The notes: generated by a model not told the origin, from the letters alone. Shown: positions 1 to 9,873, numbered from the stretch's first letter. The stretch: 15,021 nucleotides of DNA from Pseudomonadota bacterium (GCA_021815835.1 JAKAZN010000004.1:1-15021); one strand, 5' to 3'. Made by a program: numbers and translations.

Positions 1-1
1 C

Positions 2-886
2 CCCGACGATGTCCGCATCTCCACCGAGGACGCCGATAGCTGGGAATGGTATCCCGCGCATCGCTGGATCTACGACAAGCTGGCGGTGGCGCTGTCGCAG
101 GGTCTGGAAGCCGCGCCGCACGGGGTACAGCCGCCGTTTTTTCCTGTGTTCTCCAAGCCGATCATCAATCTGCGCGGCATGGGCACCGGCAGCCGGGTCA
201 TCGCCTCCGCCGCGGACTACGCCGCCGCCCTGACCCCGGGACATTTCTGGTGCCGCCTGCTGGAAGGGCGGCATGTCAGCTCGGATGCGGCGCTGGTGGC
301 CGGCGCGCCGCGCTGGTGGCGCCATGCGACCGGCGCGCCGGGGCCTGGCGGCACCTTCGATCACTGGCACATCCACGCCGAGCCGATGCCCGAAGTTGAA
401 GACTGGTGCGGCGCCTGGGCGCGCCGGCATCTGGCTGGCTATACCGGGATGGTGAATTTCGAGACTATCGGTGGCCGCATCATCGAGGCGCATCTGCGCT
501 TTGCCGATCAATGGCCGGATCTCTATGGCGCGGGCTGGGTGGCGGCGCTGGTGCGGCTGTATGCGCGCGGCGAATGGGTGTTCGCCGATGCCGACCGTAC
601 CGATGGTTTCAGCGTGGTCCTGTTCGCCCCGCATGGCGTTCCGTTGCGTGCCCCGCCCGACGCCTTGGTGGCGCGGGTGCGCGCGATGGCGGACGTCTCC
701 AGCGTGCAGATCACCTTCCACCCGGACCGCCCGCCGGCGCTGCACGCGATGCCGCCCGGCGGGTTCCGCCTCGCCATCGTGAACGCGCGGAGCCTTGCGG
801 CCGGCCGGGCGGCGCGGGCCGTTCTGGGTGCCGCGTTGCTGGATGGAGCCGGCCCCGATCAGGCCCGCAGCGCCGGTTCCGCGTGA
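2..886 (+). CDS. Conserved hypothetical protein, ATP-grasp-like (5' end outside window)
   Basis: The frame is open from the left edge to a TGA at 884-886, so 294 residues are visible and the start is missing. An internal ATG at 86 exists, but the reading frame upstream of it also looks like protein, with an aromatic run DSWEWYPAHRWIYDK, so the gene begins outside the window. I do not recognise a named family. Several stretches resemble ATP-grasp ligases: a lysine in FSKPIINLRGMGTGS (visible residues about 51-65), LLEGRHVSSDAAL (86-98), which recalls the strand carrying acidic residues, and GMVNFETIGGRIIEAHLR (149-166), which recalls the metal-binding E-x-N-x-R strand with His in place of Asn. 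FADQWPDLYG follows directly. The function and substrate are unknown. The last 28 bases overlap the end of the convergent GGDEF/EAL gene. The coding call is firm; the ATP-grasp assignment is an inference. Confidence 0.75.
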   Translation, partial: PDDVRISTEDADSWEWYPAHRWIYDKLAVALSQGLEAAPHGVQPPFFPVFSKPIINLRGMGTGSRVIASAADYAAALTPGHFWCRLLEGRHVSSDAALVAGAPRWWRHATGAPGPGGTFDHWHIHAEPMPEVEDWCGAWARRHLAGYTGMVNFETIGGRIIEAHLRFADQWPDLYGAGWVAALVRLYARGEWVFADADRTDGFSVVLFAPHGVPLRAPPDALVARVRAMADVSSVQITFHPDRPPALHAMPPGGFRLAIVNARSLAAGRAARAVLGAALLDGAGPDQARSAGSA

Positions 887-3216
887 TCGATGTGGGTCGC
901 GCCCACCGGCCGACCCAGCAGGAAGCCCTGCACCAGATCGCAGCCGAGGGCTGACAGGCTTGCGAGTTGCGCTTCCGTCTCCACCCCCTCGGCCGTCGCG
1001 CGCAGATCGAGGCTGCGGCAAAGGGCCAGGATCGACTGCACGATCATGCCGGCCTCGCGATCGACGCCGAGACCGTGCACGAAGGATCGGTCGATCTTGA
1101 TCGCGTCGAACGGAAACCGGCGAAGATAGCCGAGGCTCGAATATCCGGTGCCGAAATCGTCGAGCGTGATCCGCACGCCAAGCTGCTTGAAGCCGCGCAG
1201 GACCTGCAATGCGCGCCCGGTATTGCTGATCAGGATGCCTTCGGTGACCTCGATTTCCAGCCGCTCCGGCGGCAGGCCGGTCCGGCGCAGGATGTCGTCC
1301 ACCATGGCGACCAGGTCACGTTGTCCGAATTGCACCGGGGAGATATTGACCGCGAGCGTCAGCCCGCCCGGCCAGCGCGCGCCCTCCCGGCACGCCCGCT
1401 CGAGCACGGCGCGCCCGAGCCGGATGATGAGGCCGCTCTCCTCGGCCAGGGGAATGAATTCGGACGGCGCGATCGGACCGCGGGTCGGATGGTTCCAGCG
1501 GAGCAGCGCCTCGTGGCCGATCACGGCCAGCGAATCGCATCGGCACAGGGGCTGGTAATGGATCTCCAACTCATCCTGCTCGATCGCGCGGCGCAGGTCC
1601 TGTTCCAGCAGGCGCCGCCGCTGGAGGCGCTGATCCATCGCCGGCTCGAAGAAACAGAACGTGCCGCGTCCCTCGTGCTTGGCACGAAACAGGGCCAGGT
1701 CCGCGGACCGCATCAGCGTCTCGGCCGACCCCGCGTCGGTGGGGAAGAGCGCGATGCCGATACTGACGCCGATGACGACGTGATCGCCGTTGATCTCGAA
1801 CGGCATTCCGAGCAGATCGACCATCCGGCGCGCGACCACGGCCGCTTCCTGCGGTTGATCGCCCAGCGGCTGGATGATCGCGAATTCGTCGCCGCCGAGC
1901 CGCGCCACGGTATCCATCTCCCGCAGCTCCGCCACGAGGCGATCGGCCACGCCCCGCAGCAGAAAATCGCCCGCCGCGTGCCCCAGCGCGTCATTGACCG
2001 CCTTGAACCCGTCGAGATCCAGGAACAGCAACGCAACGTTTCGTCCGGATCGCTCCGCCAGCGCCATCGCCTGCGCGAGGCGGTCGTTGAACAGGACGCG
2101 GTTTGGCAGCCCGGTCAGCGCATCGTGATGGGCGAGGAAATGGATGCGCTGGGCGGCGGCCCGGCGTTCGGTGATATCGCGCACCGCCACCACGGCCCGG
2201 GCCTGGTCGGTCTCGTCAAGCGGCCGGATCAGGATCTCGACCGGCAGGGTTGCCGTGGTGCCGACAACCAGTTCGGTCTCCAGCGCCTCGTTGGGCCAGG
2301 GCGCGCTCAGGCCGCCCAGCGCCGGCAGCAGCCGCGCGAGCGGCGCGCCGATGATCCGTTCCGCCGGCGCGCCCAGCAGGTGGCACATCAGGGCGTTGGC
2401 ATCGGTCACGATCCCGTCCTGCTGGAACAGGATGCCTTCGAATGTCGCATCGGCGAAGCGACGGATGCGGCGCAGTTCGGCCTCGGCCCGGCGGGCGGCC
2501 TGCTCGTCCAGCACGGCGCAGCCGAGCCCGATCATCAGGATCAATGCGACCGCCGCCGCCACGACGAGCGCGAGCGGCGAGCCGGCGAGCAGGTCGGCCG
2601 GTACTGGAACCGCCATCGGCACCAGCACGATCCCGATCATTGCCGTGAAATGCAGGCCGCCGATGCCAAGCGTCAGCAGCGTCGTGGCGAGGAGACGCGC
2701 GGCAAGCTCATCGCGGCGCCGCAGCACCAGCATGGCCAGCACGGCGAATGCGATCCCGATGAGGATCGAGGCCACGACATAGGGCGCGGACCATTGCAGC
2801 CGGCCGGGAAAGCGCAGCGCCACCATGCCGGTGAAATGCATGGCGGCGATGGTTGCGCCGATGGCCACGCCGCCGACGACCGCCGACCAGCGGCCGAATA
2901 TTCTTCCCGTGACGATGGCAAATCCGCCCATGCTGCCGATGATCGCGAGTGCCAGCGACAGCGCCGTGAGCGAGGGCGCGTAGCCGAGCGCGAAATCCGA
3001 GCGGAAGGCAAGTTCGGAAATGAAATGGGTCGCCCAGATCCCGGCGCCGAACACCGCGCCGGTCGCGATCAGCCAACCGCCGCGCGCCTGCTTGCCGGAC
3101 CCGACGCGCTGCAGCACGCCGAGCGTGGTCCAGCATGAGACGATGCAGACCGCAACCGCCAGACCGACGAGGGAGAGGTCGTGTCGGGTCACCACACACC
3201 CAATGACTGGAACCAT
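859..3216 (-). CDS. MHYT-PAS-GGDEF-EAL membrane protein (c-di-GMP cyclase/phosphodiesterase)
   Basis: This is a 785-residue sensor that would make and break the second messenger c-di-GMP at the inner membrane. Residues 12-235 are strongly hydrophobic with about seven helices and carry three MHYT-type motifs: THFI (63-66), MHFT (126-129) and LHFT (188-191). In this family they are proposed to bind copper and sense a diatomic gas. A PAS-like region follows (about 250-355, ending in RDITER). The GGDEF domain has an intact RLGGDEF motif (GGDEF 441-445), and an RxxD inhibitory site, REMD (432-435), lies exactly five residues before it. The EAL domain has HEALLRW (EAL 569-571) and DDFGTGYSSL (686-695). 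Both catalytic domains therefore look intact, so either or both activities are possible. The start is uncertain: no good ribosome site precedes the ATG at 3216, and GTG codons at residues 8 and 9 sit closer to the usual RHDLxLV beginning. The 3' end overlaps the convergent upstream gene. Confidence 0.93.
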   Translation of the reverse strand: MVPVIGCVVTRHDLSLVGLAVAVCIVSCWTTLGVLQRVGSGKQARGGWLIATGAVFGAGIWATHFISELAFRSDFALGYAPSLTALSLALAIIGSMGGFAIVTGRIFGRWSAVVGGVAIGATIAAMHFTGMVALRFPGRLQWSAPYVVASILIGIAFAVLAMLVLRRRDELAARLLATTLLTLGIGGLHFTAMIGIVLVPMAVPVPADLLAGSPLALVVAAAVALILMIGLGCAVLDEQAARRAEAELRRIRRFADATFEGILFQQDGIVTDANALMCHLLGAPAERIIGAPLARLLPALGGLSAPWPNEALETELVVGTTATLPVEILIRPLDETDQARAVVAVRDITERRAAAQRIHFLAHHDALTGLPNRVLFNDRLAQAMALAERSGRNVALLFLDLDGFKAVNDALGHAAGDFLLRGVADRLVAELREMDTVARLGGDEFAIIQPLGDQPQEAAVVARRMVDLLGMPFEINGDHVVIGVSIGIALFPTDAGSAETLMRSADLALFRAKHEGRGTFCFFEPAMDQRLQRRRLLEQDLRRAIEQDELEIHYQPLCRCDSLAVIGHEALLRWNHPTRGPIAPSEFIPLAEESGLIIRLGRAVLERACREGARWPGGLTLAVNISPVQFGQRDLVAMVDDILRRTGLPPERLEIEVTEGILISNTGRALQVLRGFKQLGVRITLDDFGTGYSSLGYLRRFPFDAIKIDRSFVHGLGVDREAGMIVQSILALCRSLDLRATAEGVETEAQLASLSALGCDLVQGFLLGRPVGATHIDHAEPALRA

Positions 3217-3425
3217 GAACCAGCGGCCGGCCGAGATTCGAACCGGCTATACCCGGTCAGGCTCCCCGGCAGACCCCGGAGCAGGCGCATCCTGGAGGCA
3301 GGGGCAGGCCGGGTCGTCGGCCGGGATCGCACGGTCATCGCGCGCCGCGCCCGACGGAACCCGATCGAAGGTCCTGGACCCTCCAAGAGCGGCAAGAGCG
3401 TCGCACCGCAGGGCTTTCACACGGG
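3217..3425. other. Non-coding stretch between the GGDEF/EAL gene and a possible small gene
   Basis: No reading frame here looks like protein. It should contain the promoter and leader of the minus-strand MHYT-GGDEF-EAL gene, but I could not pick out a convincing -35/-10 pair. It holds two small inverted repeats: a 5-base stem ACCGG/CCGGT at 3242-3257 with a 6-base loop, and an 11-base near-palindrome GGTCCTGGACC at 3370-3380. At 3231-3246 there is a sequence resembling a tRNA T-arm on the minus strand, but no acceptor stem, CCA or anticodon arm can be built around it. Confidence 0.5.
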
Positions 3426-3821
3426 TTACACCGCCGGCGGACCCGGGCCGCGGCGTACCGGCGGGGCCCGCCGCGCCCGGGGCCTCGTTCCGCCGCGCCT
3501 GGGTACGGGTACCACCGCGGGCGGCGGATGGTCCTGGTCGCGCAAGGCATCACCGCCGGCAGGGCGCGCGCGGGGCCGCTTCTTGCCGCCAGACGGCCGC
3601 CGGCCCTTTCGCTTGCGCCCCAGCTTCTTGCTGCGGGCGGCCCGCCAGCGCCGCCAGGCGGCCCACGCAGCCATCATCGCCAGCGCCACGACGACCCACC
3701 AGGGATGGGCGCGCGCGAAGGCCCAGAAATAATAGGCGCCCACGCGTACCAGGGCGCCCGTATCCAGGATCAGGGCCGCCAGGAACACCCCGACCGCGAG
3801 CACCACCACGAATCGCCGCAT
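3426..3821 (-). CDS. Possible small membrane protein with basic tail, unknown function
   Basis: From an ATG at 3821 this frame gives 131 residues ending in TAA at 3426-3428. Residues 4-24 (starting [16 protein letters not shown]) and about 41-56 ([16 protein letters not shown]) are two likely membrane helices joined by a short polar loop. They are followed by a very basic, glycine/proline-rich tail with runs such as [11 protein letters not shown]. The hydrophobic part looks like real protein. The tail after about residue 90 is low complexity and could be an accident of high GC. An alternative start (MMRPSACN) lies at 3875, only 15 bases from the divergent kinase start. No clear ribosome site precedes either ATG. 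I recognise no family. If it is real, the gene is divergent from the FixL-like kinase and co-directional with the GGDEF/EAL gene. Confidence 0.4.
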   Translation of the reverse strand: MRRFVVVLAVGVFLAALILDTGALVRVGAYYFWAFARAHPWWVVVALAMMAAWAAWRRWRAARSKKLGRKRKGRRPSGGKKRPRARPAGGDALRDQDHPPPAVVPVPRRGGTRPRARRAPPVRRGPGPPAV

Positions 3822-3877
3822 GGCGCCGAGGCTTGCCTTGCGCCGCGCCGCGTTGCAAGCCGAAGGCCGCATCATGC

Positions 3878-3884
3878 GAGGGAG
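3878..3884 (+). promoter_or_regulatory. Ribosome binding site deciding the GTG start of the kinase
   Basis: GAGGGAG at 3878-3884 lies six bases before the GTG at 3891-3893. It supports translation from that GTG rather than from codons further upstream in the same open frame, whose sequence does not look like the kinase family. The first residues after this GTG lead straight into the PAS domain. Confidence 0.75.
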
Positions 3885-3890
3885 ACACAG

Positions 3891-4997
3891 GTGCCGAAAC
3901 GCGGCCCGCCCGGCGCGGCGCATCTGCGCTCGATCCTGGACACGGTCCCCGACGCGATGGTGGTGATCGACGAGGCCGGCCGGATCGAGCAGTTCTCCGC
4001 CGCCTCCGAGCGCCTGTTCGGCTGGACCGCCGCCGAGGCGATCGGGCGCAACGTCGCCATGCTGATGCCGAGCCCGTATCGCGAGCAGCACGATGCCTAT
4101 CTGGCGCGGTATCGGAGCACCGGGGAACGCCGCATCATCGGCATCGGGCGCGTGGTGGTGGGCCTGCGCAAGGACGGGCGCACCTTCCCGATGGAATTAT
4201 CGGTGGGCGAGGCGCGCGCCGGCGCCCGCCGCATCTTCACCGGTTTCATCCGCGACCTGACCGAGCGGCAGGAAAGCCGTGCCCGGATGCAGGAATTGCA
4301 GCTGCAACTGGAACAGGCGCGGCGCTGGACCGCGATGGGCCAGATGGCCGCGGCCCTGGCGCACGAACTGAATCAGCCGCTCACCGCGATCGCGAGCTAT
4401 CTCGCCGCGGCCGAACGGCTGGTCGCCGCGCCGGAGGCCGATCCCGCGCGGGTCCGCCAGGCGATGGCGCTGGCCCGGGCGCAGACCGCGCGCGCCGGGG
4501 AGATCATCCGCCGCCTGCGCGCCTTCGTCGCCGGCGCCGAGCTGTCGTTGCGCGCCGAGGCTTTGGCCGGGCTGATCGAGGAGGCCTGCGCCCTGGCCTT
4601 GGTGGGCGGCGGCGACGGCTCGGCGCATATCCGCCTGGCGCTGCCGCGCGATCCGCCGGAGGTCCTGGCCGATCGGGTGCAGCTGCAACAAGTTTTTATG
4701 AACCTGATCCGCAATGCGATCGAGGCCATGGCGCGCACGCCGCGCCGGGAGCTGCTGATCTCGGCCGAGGCCGAGGATGGGATGGTGCGCATCGATGTCG
4801 CCGATACCGGCCCCGGCGTAGCGCCGGAGATCGCGGCGCGGCTGTTCCAGCCCTTCGTGACGGATAAGGAACAGGGGATGGGGGTGGGCCTCGCGATCTG
4901 TCGCGGGATCATCGAGCAGCACGGCGGGCGGCTGTGGATGACGCCGGCGGCGGCGGGCGGGACGGTGTTCTCCTTCACCCTGCGCCGGGCCGATTGA
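3891..4997 (+). CDS. FixL-like heme-PAS oxygen-sensor histidine kinase
   Basis: This is a 368-residue soluble sensor kinase that probably autophosphorylates in response to oxygen and passes phosphate to a FixJ-type regulator. Residues about 10-122 form a PAS domain closely resembling the heme PAS of rhizobial FixL. The His of QHDAY (H67) matches the proximal heme ligand, and the Arg of IIGIGR (R87), exactly 20 residues later as in Bradyrhizobium FixL His200/Arg220, matches the oxygen-contacting arginine. A short coiled linker ([14 protein letters not shown]) leads to the H-box AHELNQP (phospho-acceptor H158). The ATPase domain shows [16 protein letters not shown] and GMGVGLAI. There are no membrane helices and only one PAS domain. 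The GTG start is backed by a GAGGGAG ribosome site. No fixJ or other response regulator is next to it, so it is an orphan here. Its last 23 bases overlap the end of ureG on the other strand. FixL-type is well supported; heme binding is inferred. Confidence 0.92.
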   Translation: MPKRGPPGAAHLRSILDTVPDAMVVIDEAGRIEQFSAASERLFGWTAAEAIGRNVAMLMPSPYREQHDAYLARYRSTGERRIIGIGRVVVGLRKDGRTFPMELSVGEARAGARRIFTGFIRDLTERQESRARMQELQLQLEQARRWTAMGQMAAALAHELNQPLTAIASYLAAAERLVAAPEADPARVRQAMALARAQTARAGEIIRRLRAFVAGAELSLRAEALAGLIEEACALALVGGGDGSAHIRLALPRDPPEVLADRVQLQQVFMNLIRNAIEAMARTPRRELLISAEAEDGMVRIDVADTGPGVAPEIAARLFQPFVTDKEQGMGVGLAICRGIIEQHGGRLWMTPAAAGGTVFSFTLRRAD

Positions 4998-5604
4998 GGC
5001 CGCCCGCGCGGGCGACGAATCGCGCGATCTCCGCCACCCCCTGGCCCGCGCGGATATTGGCGAAGACGAAGGGCCGCGCGCCGCGCATCCGTTTTGCGTC
5101 CCGGTCCATGACGTCGAGGCTGGCGCCGACCAGGGGTGCGAGATCGATCTTGTTGATGACCAGAAGGTCGCTGCGGGTGATGCCCGGGCCGCCCTTGCGG
5201 GGGATCTTGTCGCCGGCGGAGACGTCGATCACGTAGATGGTGATGTCGGCCAGCTCCGGACTGAAGGTCGCGGCCAGGTTGTCGCCGCCGCTTTCGATCA
5301 GGATCAGGTCGAGACCCGGAAAGCGCCGGGTGAGGTCGGCGATCCCGGCCAGGTTGATCGAGGCGTCCTCCCGGATCGCGGTATGCGGACAGCCGCCGGT
5401 TTCGATGCCCAGGATACGCTCGGGCGGCAGCGATCCGGCGCGGGTCAGGAACTCCGCGTCTTCCTTGGTGTAGATGTCGTTGGTGATCGCGGCGATGTCG
5501 TGGGTGGCGCGGAAGCTCTTGCAGAGCGCGTCCATCAGCGCGGTCTTGCCGGAGCCGACCGGGCCGCCGATACCGACACGCAACGGGCCGTTGGCATGGG
5601 TCAT
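4975..5604 (-). CDS. ureG: Urease accessory GTPase UreG
   Basis: This cytoplasmic SIMIBI-class GTPase delivers nickel to apo-urease together with UreD and UreF and spends GTP in the process. The 209-residue length is normal. Visible motifs are the P-loop GGPVGSGKT (13-21), the metal-binding CPH (72-74) followed by [10 protein letters not shown], the switch/Walker B region ESGGDN (104-109) and the guanine-specificity motif NKID (151-154). It is the last gene of the urea operon as seen here. Its ATG overlaps the ureF stop in an ATGA (5601-5604), so the two are probably translationally coupled. Its own TGA lies inside the 3' end of the convergent FixL-like kinase gene, leaving no separate terminator region. 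Confidence 0.98.
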   Translation of the reverse strand: MTHANGPLRVGIGGPVGSGKTALMDALCKSFRATHDIAAITNDIYTKEDAEFLTRAGSLPPERILGIETGGCPHTAIREDASINLAGIADLTRRFPGLDLILIESGGDNLAATFSPELADITIYVIDVSAGDKIPRKGGPGITRSDLLVINKIDLAPLVGASLDVMDRDAKRMRGARPFVFANIRAGQGVAEIARFVARAGGLNRPGAG

Positions 5605-6257
5605 GTGCGGAACAACCTGGTGTACTGGGTCTCGTGGCGCATCGCGGCGATATCCGAACGGAAGGCACAGCCGCCGAGATCGTCCAGGGTTGCGGCGCGG
5701 GTCTCATCGGCGAGGACGCGGATCGTCGGTTCCAGCGCCGCCAGCACGCGCAGGCCGGCGGACTGGCCGAGCGGGACCAGCCGCACCGCCGCCGAGATCA
5801 GATTGGCGGCAAACCCCTGGAGCGCGGCGAGGGCGGTGGCATCGACATCGATCCCGTGCGCGCCGGCGAGCGCGCCGAGCGCCACGGGATAGGGCGGCGC
5901 CTCGGGCAGCGCGGGCGGCTTCCAGGGCGCGGCCGCGGCGGCAAAGGCGGTGCCGAGATCGGTGGTTTCGGTGCGGCGTTCCCGCGCCGGCGCCAGCGCG
6001 CGGGCCAGCTCCGCCAGGGCGGCGAGGCGGGCGGGATCGTTATGCGCCGCATGGGCGTGGCGCAGCAGGATGGTGTCCGCCCGGCCGGCGCCGTGGATCA
6101 GGACATCGGTGATCCAGTCGAGAAGGCTGGCCTCGTCCGCGATGTCGCCGGTCTCGACCGCCCATTCCAGGCCGTGCGAGCACGCGAAGGCGCCGGTGGG
6201 AAAGCCCGGGGACAGCCAGGCGAGCAGGCGCAGCAATGCGGGCGCGTCAGTGGTCAT
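5601..6257 (-). CDS. ureF: Urease accessory protein UreF
   Basis: UreF bridges UreD and UreG in the complex that inserts nickel into urease and is thought to control GTP hydrolysis by UreG. The 218-residue protein starts with the typical helix [20 protein letters not shown] (8-27) followed by HGLEWAV. It has the family's alanine-rich all-helical character, including [16 protein letters not shown] in the second half and a conserved C-terminal [12 protein letters not shown]. Its start lies 11 bases inside the end of ureE, and its stop overlaps the ureG start by four bases. No residue loss or frame problem was seen. Confidence 0.97.
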   Translation of the reverse strand: MTTDAPALLRLLAWLSPGFPTGAFACSHGLEWAVETGDIADEASLLDWITDVLIHGAGRADTILLRHAHAAHNDPARLAALAELARALAPARERRTETTDLGTAFAAAAAPWKPPALPEAPPYPVALGALAGAHGIDVDATALAALQGFAANLISAAVRLVPLGQSAGLRVLAALEPTIRVLADETRAATLDDLGGCAFRSDIAAMRHETQYTRLFRT

Positions 6258-6701
6258 GGTGATGATGCGGCGCGGCCACGTAGGCGCCCTGTTCGGGGTC
6301 GAACGGCGCGTCCAGATGACGCACCGTGGCGCCCAGCGCCTCGGCCATCGCCGCGATCACGTGATCGTGGCGGATGCGCAACGCCCCGTGCAGCACCTGC
6401 ACCGGCAGATGGCGGTTGCCGAGATGCCAGGCGAGCCGGGCGAGTTCGGCGGTGTCCGCCGCGGTCAGTTCCAGCAGCGGCTCGGGGCGCGCATGGACGC
6501 GCACGACGGCGCCGGTGTCGGTTTCCAGTCCGTCGCCATCGCGCAGATGCGCGGTCTGCGGCAGATCAAGCAGCAGCGCGGCGCCGGTCTCGGTCGTGAG
6601 CGCGATCCGCCGGCGGTGGCGCAGGTCGAAATCCAGCATGACGCTGTCGGCTTGGCGCGCCGGATCCCAACCGCCGGCGGGCAGGACACGAAGCGCGCGC
6701 A

Positions 6702-6702
<1 letters not shown>
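6247..6702 (-). CDS. ureE: Urease accessory nickel metallochaperone UreE
   Basis: UreE binds nickel and hands it to UreG for urease maturation. From the ATG at 6702 the protein has 151 residues, normal for the family. The frame stays open far upstream into ureC, but that part is a shadow; the ATG shares its last base with the ureC TGA (TGATG), a typical coupled junction. The C-terminal domain carries GNRHLPVQV (96-103) and RHDHV (111-115), matching the conserved metal-site region. The protein ends in a histidine cluster HHHHDH (146-151), much shorter than the long His tail of Klebsiella UreE but of the same kind. The end overlaps the ureF start by 11 bases. Confidence 0.96.
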
Positions 6703-8411
<1,709 letters not shown>

Positions 8412-8412
8412 A

Positions 8413-8718
8413 TTACAGGGCTCCCATGACGACGCCACGGAAGCCGGCGACGATGCGCTTGCCGCGGAACGGGATCAGGGTGATTTCCCGGGTTTGCCCG
8501 GGCTCGAAACGAACCGCCGTGCCGGCGGGGATGTCCAGGCGCTGTCCGCGCGCGGCGGCGCGGTCGAACGACAGCGCCGGGTTGGTTTCGGCGAAATGGT
8601 AGTGGCTGCCGACCTGGATCGGCCGGTCGCCGGTATTGGCGATGGTCAGGACGGTGCGGGGGAGGCCGGAATTGAGTTCGATCTCGCCGGGGAGCGTGAT
8701 GATTTCACCAGGTATCAT
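8413..8718 (-). CDS. ureB: Urease subunit beta UreB
   Basis: UreB is a small structural subunit of the three-chain bacterial urease (UreABC)3. It has 101 residues, a normal length for a separate UreB, and begins [16 protein letters not shown] with the conserved PGEI. The core [20 protein letters not shown] and [16 protein letters not shown] are diagnostic. Its ATG overlaps the ureA TGA in an ATGA (8715-8718), and its TAA lies one base before the ureC ATG. Separate ureA and ureB genes, rather than a fused ureAB, match the usual proteobacterial arrangement. Confidence 0.98.
   Translation of the reverse strand: MIPGEIITLPGEIELNSGLPRTVLTIANTGDRPIQVGSHYHFAETNPALSFDRAAARGQRLDIPAGTAVRFEPGQTREITLIPFRGKRIVAGFRGVVMGAL
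8421..8425 (-). promoter_or_regulatory. Ribosome binding site choosing the ureC start
   Basis: On the minus strand GGGAG (CTCCC at 8421-8425) lies nine bases before the ATG at 8411-8409. It sits inside the end of ureB. It supports the 569-residue UreC rather than the 578-residue form starting at 8438. Confidence 0.6.
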
Positions 8719-9017
8719 CGGATCGGCTCATGCACGGTCACCAGCTTCGTTCCATCCGGAAACGTCGCCTCCACCTGCACGTCGGGGATCATCTCCGCGA
8801 TCCCTTCCATCACCTGATCGCGGGTGACCACGGTCCCCCCCGCCTCCATCAGATCGGCAACGCTGCGCCCGTCCCGCGCCCCCTCCACCACGAAATCCGT
8901 GATCAGCGCGATTGCTTCGGGGTAATTGAGCTTCACCCCGCGTTCGAGCCGCCGGCGCGCGACGATCGCGGCCATCGCGATCAGCAGCTTGTCCTTTTCC
9001 CGGGGCGCCAGGTTCAT
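8715..9017 (-). CDS. ureA: Urease subunit gamma UreA
   Basis: UreA is the smallest structural subunit of urease. It has 100 residues, the standard length, and begins [20 protein letters not shown] as the family does. Further conserved parts are [57 protein letters not shown] and the C-terminal VHEPIR, which fit UreA end to end. It follows ureD after 13 bases (9018-9030), the largest gap in the operon, and overlaps ureB by four bases. Confidence 0.98.
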   Translation of the reverse strand: MNLAPREKDKLLIAMAAIVARRRLERGVKLNYPEAIALITDFVVEGARDGRSVADLMEAGGTVVTRDQVMEGIAEMIPDVQVEATFPDGTKLVTVHEPIR

Positions 9018-9030
9018 CTTCGTTCCCGTC

Positions 9031-9873
9031 TCAGCATCGCCATACGCGCGGCAGGTTACGCGTCCCGCGCAGGACCGCCAAGGCCGCGATCACCGCGGCG
9101 CGCAGGGCCGCGCCATCCGCCGCCAGCAGCCGCGCCACCAACATGCCGTCCCAGGCGCTGGCACCGGCCTGCCCGCCTGCGAGCGCATCGCGCATGGGGG
9201 CGACCATCTCGCCTGCGTCCGGCGCCACGTAGACGATGGTCGCCACCGCCCGCGCGCCGTCGGCGACCGCCGGCCGGCGCAGCGCCGCCGCAATATCGCC
9301 CCCCATTCGCACCATGTCGGCCAGCAACAACCGGCCGCCGCGCCGCACGCGGATCGCGTCGCGCAGCCGAAGGCGCCGCACGGACTCGCCCATCGCGGCG
9401 CGGCCGAAGACGAGGGATTCGACGCCCAGGAAGCGGGCGTCGGCCGCCATGTTTACCTCCAGGGCGCGCTCCAGGGACGCGCCGTCGAACAGGATGGTCT
9501 CCTGCGGCAACCATTCCGCCCGCGCGCCGTCTTCCAGCGCCAGCGCGGTGCGGACCGAGGCCGGCCCGTCACCCGGTGCGGCGCGATAGAACCGCTCCGC
9601 CGCCTGCGCGGCGATGCTCGCCCGCCCCCCCGCCCGTACGACGAAACGCAACCGCAACCGATCCCCCGCGGCGATCCCGCCGGAGGCGTTGAGCACGACT
9701 GCGTCGCGCCATCCCGGGGTCCCGCCCCGGGGGAATCGCGCTTTCAGGCAGCCCTCCTGGCGTAAGCCCTCCAGCACCGTCTCCTCGCCGCGCCGACGCA
9801 AGGTCACGTCCAACACCCCCCGCGCGCGTTGCAGGACCGGAGCGGCATCAGACGGAAAGACGGCGTCGAACAT
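9031..9873 (-). CDS. ureD: Urease accessory protein UreD
   Basis: UreD is the scaffold that docks on apo-urease and provides the path for nickel from UreG/UreF. I chose the ATG at 9873, giving 280 residues, because it begins [19 protein letters not shown] and has a GACGAGG ribosome site just upstream. The frame extends to 9921, but those 16 extra residues lie inside urtE and look like a shadow. The family core is visible: [55 protein letters not shown] and [11 protein letters not shown]. It overlaps the end of urtE by 26 bases, joining the transporter and enzyme halves of the operon. Being first of the urease genes matches the common ureDABC order. Confidence 0.95.
   Translation of the reverse strand: MFDAVFPSDAAPVLQRARGVLDVTLRRRGEETVLEGLRQEGCLKARFPRGGTPGWRDAVVLNASGGIAAGDRLRLRFVVRAGGRASIAAQAAERFYRAAPGDGPASVRTALALEDGARAEWLPQETILFDGASLERALEVNMAADARFLGVESLVFGRAAMGESVRRLRLRDAIRVRRGGRLLLADMVRMGGDIAAALRRPAVADGARAVATIVYVAPDAGEMVAPMRDALAGGQAGASAWDGMLVARLLAADGAALRAAVIAALAVLRGTRNLPRVWRC

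Noticed and set aside
967..3138. 723-codon plus-strand open frame
   Set aside because: It lies antisense to the MHYT-GGDEF-EAL gene, has low-complexity Arg/Gln/His-rich composition and matches no family; it is a GC-rich shadow.
3222..3260. tRNA-like T-arm (GGTTCGAATC on the minus strand)
   Set aside because: A T-arm can only be drawn with a bulged base. There is no CCA end, no matching acceptor stem about 70 bases away and no anticodon arm. It is probably chance, or at most a decayed fragment.
3020..4867. 615-codon plus-strand open frame across the intergenic stretch and the kinase
   Set aside because: It is out of frame with the kinase, which has a complete set of PAS and histidine-kinase motifs. 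The frame is Arg/Pro/Ala-rich noise.
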